From the NCBI GenBank assembly GCA_021775095.1, contig JAJFII010000104.1, positions 62,001 through 126,000 of the forward strand: a stretch of 64,000 nt of DNA, given 5' to 3'. The notes below the pieces were generated by a model, which was given only the letters and a program-made list of their open reading frames with translations, was not told the origin of the DNA and made no database searches. The translations under genes were made by a program, and so were the position numbers. Shown piece by piece: positions 9,533 through 17,662 of this stretch (within the stretch, counting starts at the first letter, position 1; each line of letters starts with the position of its first letter). The stretch is from Rhodospirillales bacterium. Its GTDB lineage: Bacteria; Pseudomonadota; Alphaproteobacteria; Rhodospirillales; Casp-alpha2.

Positions 9533-10021
9533 TTGAGTTCTGAATATAAGGAAATTTTTATTGGTGCAATCACCGTCGCGATGTTGATTGGTGCACTTGG
9601 TTTCATGAACCAAAGTGATGGTCTTGGCACGCAACCGGCCAAGTCCTATGAACGGGTAATCGCAAAATTTAACAAAGTCGACGGATTATCTGAAGGAAGT
9701 GAGGTTCGGATGGGCGGTGTTCATATCGGCAAGGTCACGCGAATGGAACTGGATCAGGAGTTTCGTGCGGTCATTACAATGGATATCGAAAGCCGTTTTC
9801 CCTATCCGACAGACACCTCGGCGGCAATTCATACGGACGGATTGTTTGGCGGTAAATTTGTCGTTCTTGAACCCGGTGCAGAAACGCGGACCCTAAAAAG
9901 TGGTGATGAAATTTCCCTAACGCAGGATGCGGTTATTGTCAGTGAACTTTTGGATTTGATCGTGTCCGAGGGCAAAGCGGCGCAAGCGGCCCGTGCGGCC
10001 AATAAAGAAAAAACCAACTAG
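9533..10021 (+). CDS. MlaD-like MCE-domain protein, first copy
   Basis: A 162-residue protein with one N-terminal transmembrane segment (~9-26) and a single MCE domain, the periplasmic lipid-binding module of Mla phospholipid transporters. MCE features are FNKVDGLSEGSEVRMGGV, the GKVT strand, and the DGLFGGKFVVLEPG strand-turn followed by SGDEI. It starts with TTG 9533, preceded by GAGAG; no in-frame ATG fits. It is followed 16 bases later by a second, more canonical mlaD. The two differ throughout, so the duplication is old or they are separate subfamilies. No mlaE or mlaF is seen in the window. Confidence 0.85.
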   Translation: MSSEYKEIFIGAITVAMLIGALGFMNQSDGLGTQPAKSYERVIAKFNKVDGLSEGSEVRMGGVHIGKVTRMELDQEFRAVITMDIESRFPYPTDTSAAIHTDGLFGGKFVVLEPGAETRTLKSGDEISLTQDAVIVSELLDLIVSEGKAAQAARAANKEKTN

Positions 10022-10037
10022 TCGGGAGGCCGAGGTA

Positions 10038-10493
10038 ATGAAGCGCAACGCAGTCGAAACGATTTTGGGAGCGGTTGTCCTGCTGGTTGCTGGAATGTTT
10101 GTCTATTTTGCCTATTCGACGGCCCAGGTGAAGGCCGTAAACGGTTATCGGATTAATGCCAATTTCTATAAGATTGGCGGGTTGACGACCGGTAGTGATG
10201 TGCGGGTCAGCGGCATTAAGGTCGGCACGGTAACGGAAAGCCGGTTGGACCCTGCGACCTTTGACGCCGTTGTCGAAATGTCGATCACACCGACCGTTAG
10301 ATTACCCAAAGATACCGTCGCCTCGATCGGCAGCGAAGGTATCGTTGGCGGCAAATATATCAATTTGCGCCCGGGATCGTCGAAGGAATTTATCGCCGAC
10401 AATGGGAAAATTAGTAAAACCAGGGATTTTAAATCATTGGAAGATCAGGTTGGTGAAATTATCTTCCTGGCAACCGGTGGATCCAATAAATAA
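10038..10493 (+). CDS. mlaD: MlaD, outer-membrane lipid asymmetry substrate-binding protein, second copy
   Basis: A 151-residue MCE protein: MKRNAVETILGAVVLLVAG forms the typical cytoplasmic start and single membrane anchor, followed by YKIGGLTTGSDVRVSGIKVG and the SEGIVGGKYINLRPG MCE core. In the Mla system, MlaD hexamers sit on the inner-membrane MlaFE ABC transporter and carry phospholipids across the periplasm. ATG 10038 is preferred to an upstream in-frame ATG (9993) because GGGAGG lies 8 bases before it and the anchor then begins at the usual place. It is probably cotranscribed with the preceding copy and with DUF2155. Confidence 0.9.
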   Translation: MKRNAVETILGAVVLLVAGMFVYFAYSTAQVKAVNGYRINANFYKIGGLTTGSDVRVSGIKVGTVTESRLDPATFDAVVEMSITPTVRLPKDTVASIGSEGIVGGKYINLRPGSSKEFIADNGKISKTRDFKSLEDQVGEIIFLATGGSNK

Positions 10494-10509
10494 CGCCGTT
10501 AATTTTACC

Positions 10510-10962
10510 ATGACAAATCGACAATCGATAAACCGCCGCCAAGCCCCTTTGCGGCGGACCTTAATTTTGTCCTGTTGGGTCATGCTTGCTGTTTTCAGTC
10601 TTGGTTTACAGCCTGCATCAGCAACGCCCTATAGGACGGCGGTTCTGCAAGGCCTCGATAAGGTGACGGCGCGCGTATATACTTTCGATGCGCCATTGGG
10701 GACGGTCGTACGGTTTGGGACCTTGGAAATTATCGCCCGCCATTGTGATAAACGGCCGCCGGAGGAAACACCTGAAAGTTCTGCTTTTGTCGATATTTCC
10801 GAGGTTCGTAACGGCGAACCGACGAATAATTTGTTCCGTGGATGGATGTTCGCGTCCAGTCCGGCTCTTTCCGCCCTTGAGCATCCCGTCTACGATGTTT
10901 GGGTGCTTGACTGCGCCGGAGAAATTGACGCGCCTGCCGATCAACAGCCGACAGCCAACTAG
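10510..10962 (+). CDS. DUF2155 family periplasmic protein
   Basis: A 150-residue protein with an N-terminal signal peptide: basic RRQAPLRR, a hydrophobic core of about 17 residues, and likely cleavage after PASA. The mature part matches the DUF2155 pattern: TARVYTFDAPLGTVVRFG, ARHCDKRPPEETPES, LFRGWMFASSPALSALEHPVYDVWV and a final Cys (VLDC) that could pair with the Cys of ARHC. The function is unknown. In many alphaproteobacteria it lies near NDUFA12, aat and accBC, so a cell-envelope role is plausible but unproven. The start at 10510 gives the only good signal peptide; longer in-frame extensions overlap mlaD. Confidence 0.88.
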   Translation: MTNRQSINRRQAPLRRTLILSCWVMLAVFSLGLQPASATPYRTAVLQGLDKVTARVYTFDAPLGTVVRFGTLEIIARHCDKRPPEETPESSAFVDISEVRNGEPTNNLFRGWMFASSPALSALEHPVYDVWVLDCAGEIDAPADQQPTAN

Positions 10963-10984
10963 GGCCGCGACCCCGAACTGAAAA

Positions 10985-11854
10985 ATGGAGCTGCAATTGA
11001 CAAAATTACGTGCTGGGTTAATTGGTGCCAATATCCAGAGAACCCGCCTGCCGTTTGCCTTGCAGGGGCTGTGTGAACTCAATGGTATGGATTTTTCTTT
11101 CGATTTGATCGACACGGCGCTTATCGACGGGTTTGATTTTGTGACCTGTGTCGAAGCGCGGATGGCAGAGGGTTGGACCGGTGTTACAGTCACCCATCCC
11201 TATAAAACCAACGCCGCAGAATATGCCGGATCGGTAAGCGGTGCGCCGGCGAACATGGGGGCGTCCAATACGCTCATTTTTAACGGTGCCACCTCGAGAT
11301 CCGGGGTGCAGGCATTTAATACCGACTACAGCGGTTTTGTTGCTGCATGGCAGGCTGAACTCGGCGATCAAAAACCTGGAAAAGTCGCCATGGCTGGTGC
11401 CGGTGGGGTCTCGCGTGCGATTGCCGTGGCGCTTATTGAAATGGGTGCGGAACGGTTAACCATCTGGGACTTGCAGCCTGAACGGGCGCGAGAGGTTGCC
11501 GCCATTGCCGACCGCACGGGACAGCGCGCGATCGCCGTTCCCGTCGACCGCTCGGTCGAGTATGTCCGTGCGGCAGACGGATTGGTGAACGCAACCGCAC
11601 TGGGAATGGTGCAATATCCGGGAATGGCCTTTGAAAAACGCGATGTGGGCACCCAGACCTGGGCCTTTGACGCCGTTTATACGCCGGTTTGGACACAATT
11701 CATGGAAGAAACCAAAACCAAAGGCCTCATCAGTTTTACCGGATTCAGTCTTTTTAAACATATGGCCATAAGAACCTTCGAGACCTATACAGGCCTGCCC
11801 GTGAACCAAGTCGATGCGGATCGCATTATTGACCCTTTGGTGGACGGTTTATAG
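10985..11854 (+). CDS. Shikimate/quinate dehydrogenase-like protein (AroE family)
   Basis: A 289-residue AroE-fold oxidoreductase. The catalytic Lys is K74 in VTHPYK, with the partner Asn at 95 and Asp at 114 (NTD). The nucleotide fold has AGAGGVSRAIAVAL (Gly-rich loop), followed by an acidic strand end (WDLQPERA), which suggests NAD rather than NADP preference. The substrate loop reads GANIQRTRLP instead of the housekeeping Ser-x-Ser pattern, which resembles the quinate/shikimate or AroE-like subgroup. It may therefore act on quinate or a related cyclitol rather than serve the main shikimate pathway. It starts 22 bases after DUF2155 without a strong ribosome site. The substrate is uncertain. 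Confidence 0.8.
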   Translation: MELQLTKLRAGLIGANIQRTRLPFALQGLCELNGMDFSFDLIDTALIDGFDFVTCVEARMAEGWTGVTVTHPYKTNAAEYAGSVSGAPANMGASNTLIFNGATSRSGVQAFNTDYSGFVAAWQAELGDQKPGKVAMAGAGGVSRAIAVALIEMGAERLTIWDLQPERAREVAAIADRTGQRAIAVPVDRSVEYVRAADGLVNATALGMVQYPGMAFEKRDVGTQTWAFDAVYTPVWTQFMEETKTKGLISFTGFSLFKHMAIRTFETYTGLPVNQVDADRIIDPLVDGL

Positions 11855-11956
11855 CGGCCGAAAATCGTTCACATTCACGAGATAAGGTTGTTTTTTACTG
11901 GGTACAGTGACGCAGCCGCTTAAAGTGTATGGGAGGTTTTTAACAGGGGGAACGCC

Positions 11957-14182
11957 ATGGCATTGCCATCTATCCACAGGTCGATTGGGCAAGCATTGGC
12001 AACGGTGGTTTTAATCGTCGCAACGCTGGTGGCAGGGTCGTCGTTGGCAGTGGGTGAAAACGACGGCGGTTTGACGGGACTTTCCGACAAACAGATTGAG
12101 GCGTCGGTTCCCCTGTTGACCGACAAGGAAGTTCGCCAGTTATTGGTATCGCGTTTAAAATCGGCACAGGCGAAGGGAACGTCCAGCGAAGAAGGGTTCA
12201 ATCCGGCGATTTTTGTTTATCGGTTGCAAAGGTCGTTGGGACAGATTGGCACGGAACTGACCCAAATTGGCCGCGCCGTGGTTGAACTTCCCGGCGTGTT
12301 TCCCATGGCCTGGCAACGCTTTACCGAGGCCAGCGGCGATAATTCCATTGCCGGGTTTATTGGCGCGTTTGTGGTGGCTCTGATCGTCGCTGGAAGCGTT
12401 GAAGTATTGCTTGCCAGGCAGATTACACGGCCTCTGACCTCACTTGCTGGATCGGGCGAACTGACGACTGCGGAAAAGGCCTCCCATCTGGCGGTGCTGG
12501 CGGTTTTACAGGTGTTCCGATTGGCGGTCTTTGCCGCTATCGCAACGGCAGTTTATTTATTGATTTTTGACAGCAACGGACAATTCAGGATTACTTTTTT
12601 CTTTTATCTTTCCGCGTTAATGATCTTTCGCCTGGCATTGGTTTTTTCACGGGCCTTTTTTGCCCCGGATAATGACGATTTACGGTTGCCCAAATATGAC
12701 TCCCAGGAAGCCCGGTTTTTTCACCGCGCGCTCGCCGTTACCGTCGCCCTAGGCGGTTTTGGGTTTTTCACCTGCGCACTTTTCGGAACCCTGGGAATTT
12801 CCGGCCACGTCCATGGTTTGTTATTGATTATCGTCGGCACTGTTACCACGGTAGGATTGATCTGCTCTGCCCTGCAGGGGCGCCGTGCGATTACCTATGA
12901 TATCACCATAAACCACCAGGAACCGGGCTTTCGCGCGGCATTCGCAAAAATTTGGCCAGCCCTCTACGCGGTTCTTATCCTGGTGATCTGGATCGGATTG
13001 GTGGTTGCCGAGTTAACCGATGCTTTTGTGCATTATGGGGCCGGCCTTTTCACCATCGGATTGCTTGCCATGCTTCCAAGTTTGGACGCATTGGCTGAAC
13101 GCGAAGCTCAAAAATACGCGCAGGCCGGAGACGATGCACACGCCGCCGCTGCCCGGACGGCGCGCATATTGGGATGGATCGTTGCCGTGTTGACGGTTGC
13201 GTCCACGTGGGGAATTCGTCCGCTTAGTCTTGCCGAATCTGGGCTGGGGGCGGAATTGTCCCGGGGATTGGTACAAATCGGCATAACTATTTTGGTTGCC
13301 TATGTCATCTGGCAAATCCTGCGAACGATGATCGATCGAAAAATTGCCGAAGAGGATACCCGCGCGGCAGCCGAAGCGGCCGCTCAGGGCCGGGAAGACG
13401 GCGGCGAAATTGGTGGTGCCGGCCTGTCGCGGGTGCGAACCCTGCTGCCGCTCTGCCGACGGACCGTTCAAATCGTTCTTTCGGTGGTTTTGGTGATGAT
13501 TGCCCTGGCGTCGCTGGGGGTCGATATCGGGCCTGTTTTGGCCGGTGCCGGTGTTCTGGGCCTGGCCATTGGGTTTGGCTCGCAAACCCTGGTCCGCGAT
13601 ATCGTCTCCGGTGTCTTTTTTTTAATCGATGATGCCTTTCGTTTGGGCGAGTATATAGATGTGGGAGACGTCAAAGGCGTGGTCGAAAGAATGTCAGTGC
13701 GTTCGCTTCGGCTTCGCCATCATCGGGGGGCTGTGCATACGGTTCCCTTTGGTGAAGTGAAAACCCTGACGAACTTTTCCCGTGACTGGGCAATCATGAA
13801 ACTTAAATTTCGTGTTCCGTTTGATACGGACATCAAAAAAGTCAAAAAAATATTCAAGAAAATTGGCCAGCAATTAATGGAAAACCCGGATATTGCGGAT
13901 GATTTTCTCCAACCTTTCAAGTCCCAGGGGGTTTTGGAAGTGGATGATTATGGTCTGGTGATTCGGGCAAAATTCACCTCCAAACCCGGACGCCAGTTTG
14001 TCATTCGGAAAGAAGCTTACGTCGCCATTCAAAAGGCCTTCGAGGAAAACGGAATCGAATTTGCGAAACCGGTGATGCGGGTTTCCATTGAAGAGGACGA
14101 AAACGCTGCGCCCGATGGCGACAAGGCGGCGGCCGGTGCGGCCGCATTGCATGCCGTGCGGCCGCAAATAACGCCCGCCTGA
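11957..14182 (+). CDS. Large MscS-family mechanosensitive channel
   Basis: A 741-residue MscS-like channel with a long N-terminal part. It begins with a signal peptide or membrane segment (ATVVLIVATLVAGSSLAVG), a short periplasmic domain and a series of transmembrane helices from about residue 130 to 470. The conserved MscS core starts near 495. The pore-lining helix is Gly/Ala-rich (AGAGVLGLAIGFGSQTLV, ~535-552). Then come IVSGVFFLIDDAFRLGEY, the beta domain (YIDVGDVKGVVERMSVR, VPFGEVKTLTNFSRDW) and a C-terminal alpha/beta domain. The architecture resembles YbiO/MscM-type channels that release solutes on hypo-osmotic shock. GGGGGAA precedes ATG 11957. It is convergent with the next gene, only 17 bases apart. 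Confidence 0.92.
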   Translation: MALPSIHRSIGQALATVVLIVATLVAGSSLAVGENDGGLTGLSDKQIEASVPLLTDKEVRQLLVSRLKSAQAKGTSSEEGFNPAIFVYRLQRSLGQIGTELTQIGRAVVELPGVFPMAWQRFTEASGDNSIAGFIGAFVVALIVAGSVEVLLARQITRPLTSLAGSGELTTAEKASHLAVLAVLQVFRLAVFAAIATAVYLLIFDSNGQFRITFFFYLSALMIFRLALVFSRAFFAPDNDDLRLPKYDSQEARFFHRALAVTVALGGFGFFTCALFGTLGISGHVHGLLLIIVGTVTTVGLICSALQGRRAITYDITINHQEPGFRAAFAKIWPALYAVLILVIWIGLVVAELTDAFVHYGAGLFTIGLLAMLPSLDALAEREAQKYAQAGDDAHAAAARTARILGWIVAVLTVASTWGIRPLSLAESGLGAELSRGLVQIGITILVAYVIWQILRTMIDRKIAEEDTRAAAEAAAQGREDGGEIGGAGLSRVRTLLPLCRRTVQIVLSVVLVMIALASLGVDIGPVLAGAGVLGLAIGFGSQTLVRDIVSGVFFLIDDAFRLGEYIDVGDVKGVVERMSVRSLRLRHHRGAVHTVPFGEVKTLTNFSRDWAIMKLKFRVPFDTDIKKVKKIFKKIGQQLMENPDIADDFLQPFKSQGVLEVDDYGLVIRAKFTSKPGRQFVIRKEAYVAIQKAFEENGIEFAKPVMRVSIEEDENAAPDGDKAAAGAAALHAVRPQITPA

Positions 14183-14199
14183 ACGCCCGACAGGGGTTT

Positions 14200-14847
14200 T
14201 TAATTGGCCTCAGGATTCTTTTTGATCCGGTAGGCACATCGCCGTGCACCCGCCAGGATGTGATCGATTCGTTCAACCTGTGTGTCCGGCCCCAGGGTCG
14301 TTTGGAAGACATCCAACTCCATTCGGCAAAGCCCGCTGCACGATTTTGCCGCGACACAGATCGGGCAGTGATTTTCGACCAACAGAATGGCCCCGGTGTG
14401 GTCTTTTTCCACGTGCGCCATATAACCCTCGCGAGACCTGATATTCGCCAGTCCCTTGGCCCTGCCTAAAAGCGAAGACGTCGTCGCCAGTTCGTCCTGG
14501 TAACTGGCGACCTGTTCTTTGGCCCGGGCCCGTAGCACCGTTTCAAACCCCTGGTCGCCGAGCGCTCTTTTCATCGTTTCAATTAATCCCACGGTCAGCT
14601 CGGCGTGACTGTCTGGAAAATAATCGTCTGCGGCCGCGGTCAGGCGCCACAGTTTGGCCGGCCGGCCGACCGGGCGAGGGGATTCCGTATAATCAACCAT
14701 GCCTTCATCCTGCAGGGCATACAGGTGCTGTCGGATCGCCATACCCGTCAGATTAAACAGGTTAGACAAGGCCTTGGCATCCAGGTTACCCCTGGTTTTT
14801 AGGGCCTCGATAATTTGACGACGGGTCCGGGTTTTATGTTTTGCCAT
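14200..14847 (-). CDS. SufR-like winged-helix regulator with Cys cluster
   Basis: A 215-residue regulator of the COG2345/SufR type. Residues ~8-70 form a winged helix (RRQIIEALKTRGNLDAKALS, a recognition helix around GMAIRQHLYALQ, and the wing RPVGRPAKLW). The C-terminal half has C161, C164, C170, C174 and C204 (CPIC, CSGLC, RRCAYRI), a pattern that in SufR relatives binds an iron-sulphur cluster. ATG 14847 is preferred to an upstream in-frame start because GGAAA lies 5 bases before it. It is divergent from the Rieske gene, so it probably controls that gene and itself in response to Fe-S or redox state; this is inference. No suf or isc genes are adjacent. Confidence 0.8.
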   Translation of the reverse strand: MAKHKTRTRRQIIEALKTRGNLDAKALSNLFNLTGMAIRQHLYALQDEGMVDYTESPRPVGRPAKLWRLTAAADDYFPDSHAELTVGLIETMKRALGDQGFETVLRARAKEQVASYQDELATTSSLLGRAKGLANIRSREGYMAHVEKDHTGAILLVENHCPICVAAKSCSGLCRMELDVFQTTLGPDTQVERIDHILAGARRCAYRIKKNPEAN

Positions 14848-14868
14848 TGGATTTCCAAATAGGGATAT

Positions 14869-14898
14869 TAAATAGTTTCTAAAGGAAATTATTGACAA
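14869..14898 (-). promoter_or_regulatory. Candidate promoter of the SufR-like gene
   Basis: On the minus strand TTGTCA (14898-14893) and TATTTA (14874-14869) are 18 bases apart, about 22 bases upstream of the regulator start. It lies in the 107-base divergent spacer. Confidence 0.35.
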
Positions 14899-14920
14899 AG
14901 GCAAATGGAAGGTGGATGGT

Positions 14921-14942
14921 TTATAAATTATATTCTATATAA
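14921..14942. promoter_or_regulatory. AT-rich inverted repeat, candidate operator
   Basis: TTATA and TATAA half sites are separated by 12 bases, just upstream of the Rieske gene ribosome site (GGGAG near 14945). The position suits autoregulation by the divergent Fe-S-type regulator. The arms are short and AT-rich, so chance is possible. Confidence 0.25.
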
Positions 14943-14954
14943 AAGGGAGTCAAA

Positions 14955-16559
14955 ATGTCGGTTCAATCTTCGCCGTCTGCAGCCAACAACTGGATCGCGG
15001 CAATTGCCTTGTGCGACCTGCAAAAACGCGGGCGCAAGGTCCTTAAAATTGGCACAAAACAGATCGCCCTTTTTTACCTTAAAGATCGCGTTTATGCGGT
15101 AAATAACCGTTGTCCCCACCAGGGATATCCGTTGATCGAAGGCGACTTAAACAAAAACTGTATATTGACCTGCAATTGGCACAATTGGAAATTTAACTTA
15201 ACCGACGGTTCAACATTGGTTGGCGGTGACCAACTGCGAAGTTACGAGGTCCGCATTGACGATGGCGAGGTTTATATCGATATTTCGGATCCTCCCGCCG
15301 ACCAGGTCATCGACAAAGCCCTAACTGATCTACAGGCCAGTTTTGATCGCCATGAATATGATCGAATGGCCCGTGAAATTGCGCGGCTCGATCATGCGGG
15401 TGGTGACCCATTGGACGCCGTTCGCAAAACCATTTTGTGGACCCATGAAAAATTTGAATTCGGCACGACCCATGCCGTTGCCGCCGCCGCCGATTGGTTG
15501 ACTTATCGCGATGCTTTTGGTGATGACCGGGCGGCGCGTTTGGCAGTTCTGGTCGAAGTGGTTGGTCATTTTGCCTGGGATAGCCGGCGCGAAAAAACCT
15601 ATCCGTTCCCGACCAAAACCCGTCCTTACAAAGAAGACAGTTTTGTCGAAGCGGTTGAACAGGAAGACCTGCAATCTGCCGTTGCCATGGTGCGCGGTGG
15701 TTTTGCCGATGGGCTAAATTATCTGGATCTGCATAAAGGGTTCAGTCGGGCTGCTCTGGCCCATTACCAAAACTTTGGACATGCCATGATTTATGTTTAT
15801 AAAACCGGCCAGCTGATTGAAAAATTGGCGGATCGTGATGTCGCACTGGCGTTGAGTCTGTTGCTGACACGGTCGTTGGTTTTTGCGACCCGTGAAGATT
15901 TGATCCCGGAGTTCAAGGGATATGCACCGGCGCTGGATAGGTGGGACCCGGAGGGTCGGGAAAAGCTCAGTGAGGCGGATATACGAACCGCTCCCACGTC
16001 GCAGATATTGGATAGGATCACAAAATCCGGGGGCGACCCGCAAGCCCTTTATGATACGGCGATGCAGGCTGCTGCGTGGCAAATGTTGCACTTTGATTTA
16101 AAGCTTCAGAACGCAACAGACGGAACGGTGTCCAACAACGTGAGTTGGCTGGACTTCACCCATACGTTCACCTTTGCGAATGCCGTGCGCAAAACCTGCG
16201 AACTTTACCCCGAATTATGGCCACAGGGATTGTTGCAGATTTTTTGTTTTCTCGGCCGTAATTCCGGGTTTGTCGATGCCACCGGGAGCCAGGATAAATG
16301 GGCGGTGGCGGATGTGTGTGGGTTCTTGGCCGTGCAGAAACAGGCGGTCATTGATCACGGGCAATTTGAATATATCGTTTCCTGTCATCTGGTGAAGCTG
16401 CTGAGTGCCTTTGACCAGGAAGTCGAGGAACGGCCAACTTCACCATGGATTCCCATGGCGGCGGCGGCGATCAATCGGTTCTTGAACGAACCGTTAAAAC
16501 GCAAACATGTCTTGCGCAACGCCAAACAGGCCCTGTCCTTTGTCGCAAGGGAGAGTTAG
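14955..16559 (+). CDS. Rieske [2Fe-2S] protein with large uncharacterised C-terminal helical domain
   Basis: A 534-residue cytoplasmic protein with no signal peptide. Residues ~12-110 are a Rieske ferredoxin domain with cluster ligands C53 and H55 (CPHQGYPLIEG) and C73 and H76 (CNWHNWKF). Residues ~120-534 form a mainly helical domain that I do not recognise securely. It has many conserved-looking His/acidic positions (H164, H173, H205, H270, H276, H403, H478), in contexts such as FGHAMIY and FTHTFTF, which could make a metal site. It lacks the ring-hydroxylase catalytic-domain pattern. A fused electron-transfer and oxygenase-like unit is a reasonable guess; a distant relation to questin-oxidase-like proteins is possible but unproven. 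It is divergent from the SufR-like regulator. GGGAG precedes ATG 14955. Confidence 0.75.
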   Translation: MSVQSSPSAANNWIAAIALCDLQKRGRKVLKIGTKQIALFYLKDRVYAVNNRCPHQGYPLIEGDLNKNCILTCNWHNWKFNLTDGSTLVGGDQLRSYEVRIDDGEVYIDISDPPADQVIDKALTDLQASFDRHEYDRMAREIARLDHAGGDPLDAVRKTILWTHEKFEFGTTHAVAAAADWLTYRDAFGDDRAARLAVLVEVVGHFAWDSRREKTYPFPTKTRPYKEDSFVEAVEQEDLQSAVAMVRGGFADGLNYLDLHKGFSRAALAHYQNFGHAMIYVYKTGQLIEKLADRDVALALSLLLTRSLVFATREDLIPEFKGYAPALDRWDPEGREKLSEADIRTAPTSQILDRITKSGGDPQALYDTAMQAAAWQMLHFDLKLQNATDGTVSNNVSWLDFTHTFTFANAVRKTCELYPELWPQGLLQIFCFLGRNSGFVDATGSQDKWAVADVCGFLAVQKQAVIDHGQFEYIVSCHLVKLLSAFDQEVEERPTSPWIPMAAAAINRFLNEPLKRKHVLRNAKQALSFVARES

Positions 16560-16655
16560 CCCGCGGCCCACGCCGGCCACAGGCGGCGCGGTTCCCCGAT
16601 TTGCTGCCAAATGGCATGTTATAGGCTTGTATTGATAAGCGTCGGCATAAGGTGA

Positions 16656-17525
16656 TCATAACGCTTGAGGGCGTGATAGGGCGATCCCTTCTATGGTCAC
16701 CCGATGCATCAGGCGGCGTGACCCATGGTAATCATTTACGGCCTGGTGCCAGGTTGCCAAATTGTCCCAGACGGCGACCGCGCCCTTGCTCCACCGAAAT
16801 CGGCAAACGTGTTCCTGAAGCATGATGTGGTCATAGAGCATGGACAGGAAAGGTTCTGATTCGTCGGCAGTCCAGCCATCAATATGGGTCGTGAATTGGG
16901 GATTGACGTAGAGGCCCTTGCGGCCGGATAGGGGGTGGGTCAGGACGATCGGATGGATGGCGTCCTGGGTCGCCAGTTCAGGGTTTAGAATGCGCGCACC
17001 GAGTTCTTCCACCTGACTAACCCGCGATTTATTGGAACCGAAAATATGTCGACTGGAATGGGCCGCTCGTAGCGGCGCCAGGGTTGTTTTTAGTCCGTCG
17101 GAGAGGCTGTCATAGGCGGCGGCGACGCCGGCAAATAATGTATCTCCGCCAATGTCGGGAACCTCCTTGGCATAGAGGACAGAGCCAAATGCCGGAATGA
17201 CATCGTAGGAGTGGTCTGTATGCCACAGGTTACCAATGTTCATTTTCTGCTCCGGTTCCTTACGGACTTCTGCAATTTCCGGATAGCCGTCGACGGGCGT
17301 AAAGAAACGGTTAATGTTTATCTTGCCCCAGCGCCGGGCAAAGGCCAGATGCTGCTCTGGCGATAACTCCTGATCCCTGAAAAAAATAACCCCGTAGAGT
17401 TCGCTGGCTTTCCGTATTTCCCGGAACTGCTCATCCGACAATTCAGCAAGACATACGCCCTCAATTTCCGCGCCAACGGCATGACTGAGGGGGCTGATGG
17501 TTAGGGTATTAAAATCCAACGGCAT
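16656..17525 (-). CDS. TauD/TfdA-family Fe(II)/2-oxoglutarate dioxygenase
   Basis: A 289-residue TauD-like enzyme. The iron triad is H102, D104 (WHTDHSY) and H260 (TWHQAVNDY), and R275 is the probable 2-oxoglutarate-binding Arg (MHRVTI). These positions are almost identical to those of E. coli TauD. Such enzymes hydroxylate the carbon next to a sulphonate, sulphate ester, aryloxy or similar group, which then leaves. It is divergent from a TauE/SafE-type exporter, so a sulphonate substrate that releases sulphite is a reasonable guess, though taurine itself is not established. No ABC uptake genes are next to it. Confidence 0.88.
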   Translation of the reverse strand: MPLDFNTLTISPLSHAVGAEIEGVCLAELSDEQFREIRKASELYGVIFFRDQELSPEQHLAFARRWGKININRFFTPVDGYPEIAEVRKEPEQKMNIGNLWHTDHSYDVIPAFGSVLYAKEVPDIGGDTLFAGVAAAYDSLSDGLKTTLAPLRAAHSSRHIFGSNKSRVSQVEELGARILNPELATQDAIHPIVLTHPLSGRKGLYVNPQFTTHIDGWTADESEPFLSMLYDHIMLQEHVCRFRWSKGAVAVWDNLATWHQAVNDYHGSRRLMHRVTIEGIALSRPQAL

Positions 17526-17662
17526 TGAGAAAACCCTTCATCTGAATTAGGCGCAAGCGGAAAACCAGCGAACACATTACACACCGGATCCATTCGTTGG
17601 GTCAATTTTTTTCATAGAGCATCTGGCTTGTTGTTGGTGCCTCGGAACGTTAGTTTTCTCGA

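Noticed and set aside
10618-11193. Open frame of 191 codons antisense to DUF2155 and the AroE-like gene
   Set aside because: It spans two supported genes on the other strand and has low-complexity content.
16560-16655. Bidirectional terminator between the Rieske gene and the TauD-like gene
   Set aside because: The spacer is GC-rich with short complementary runs but has no stem followed by a T-run on either strand.
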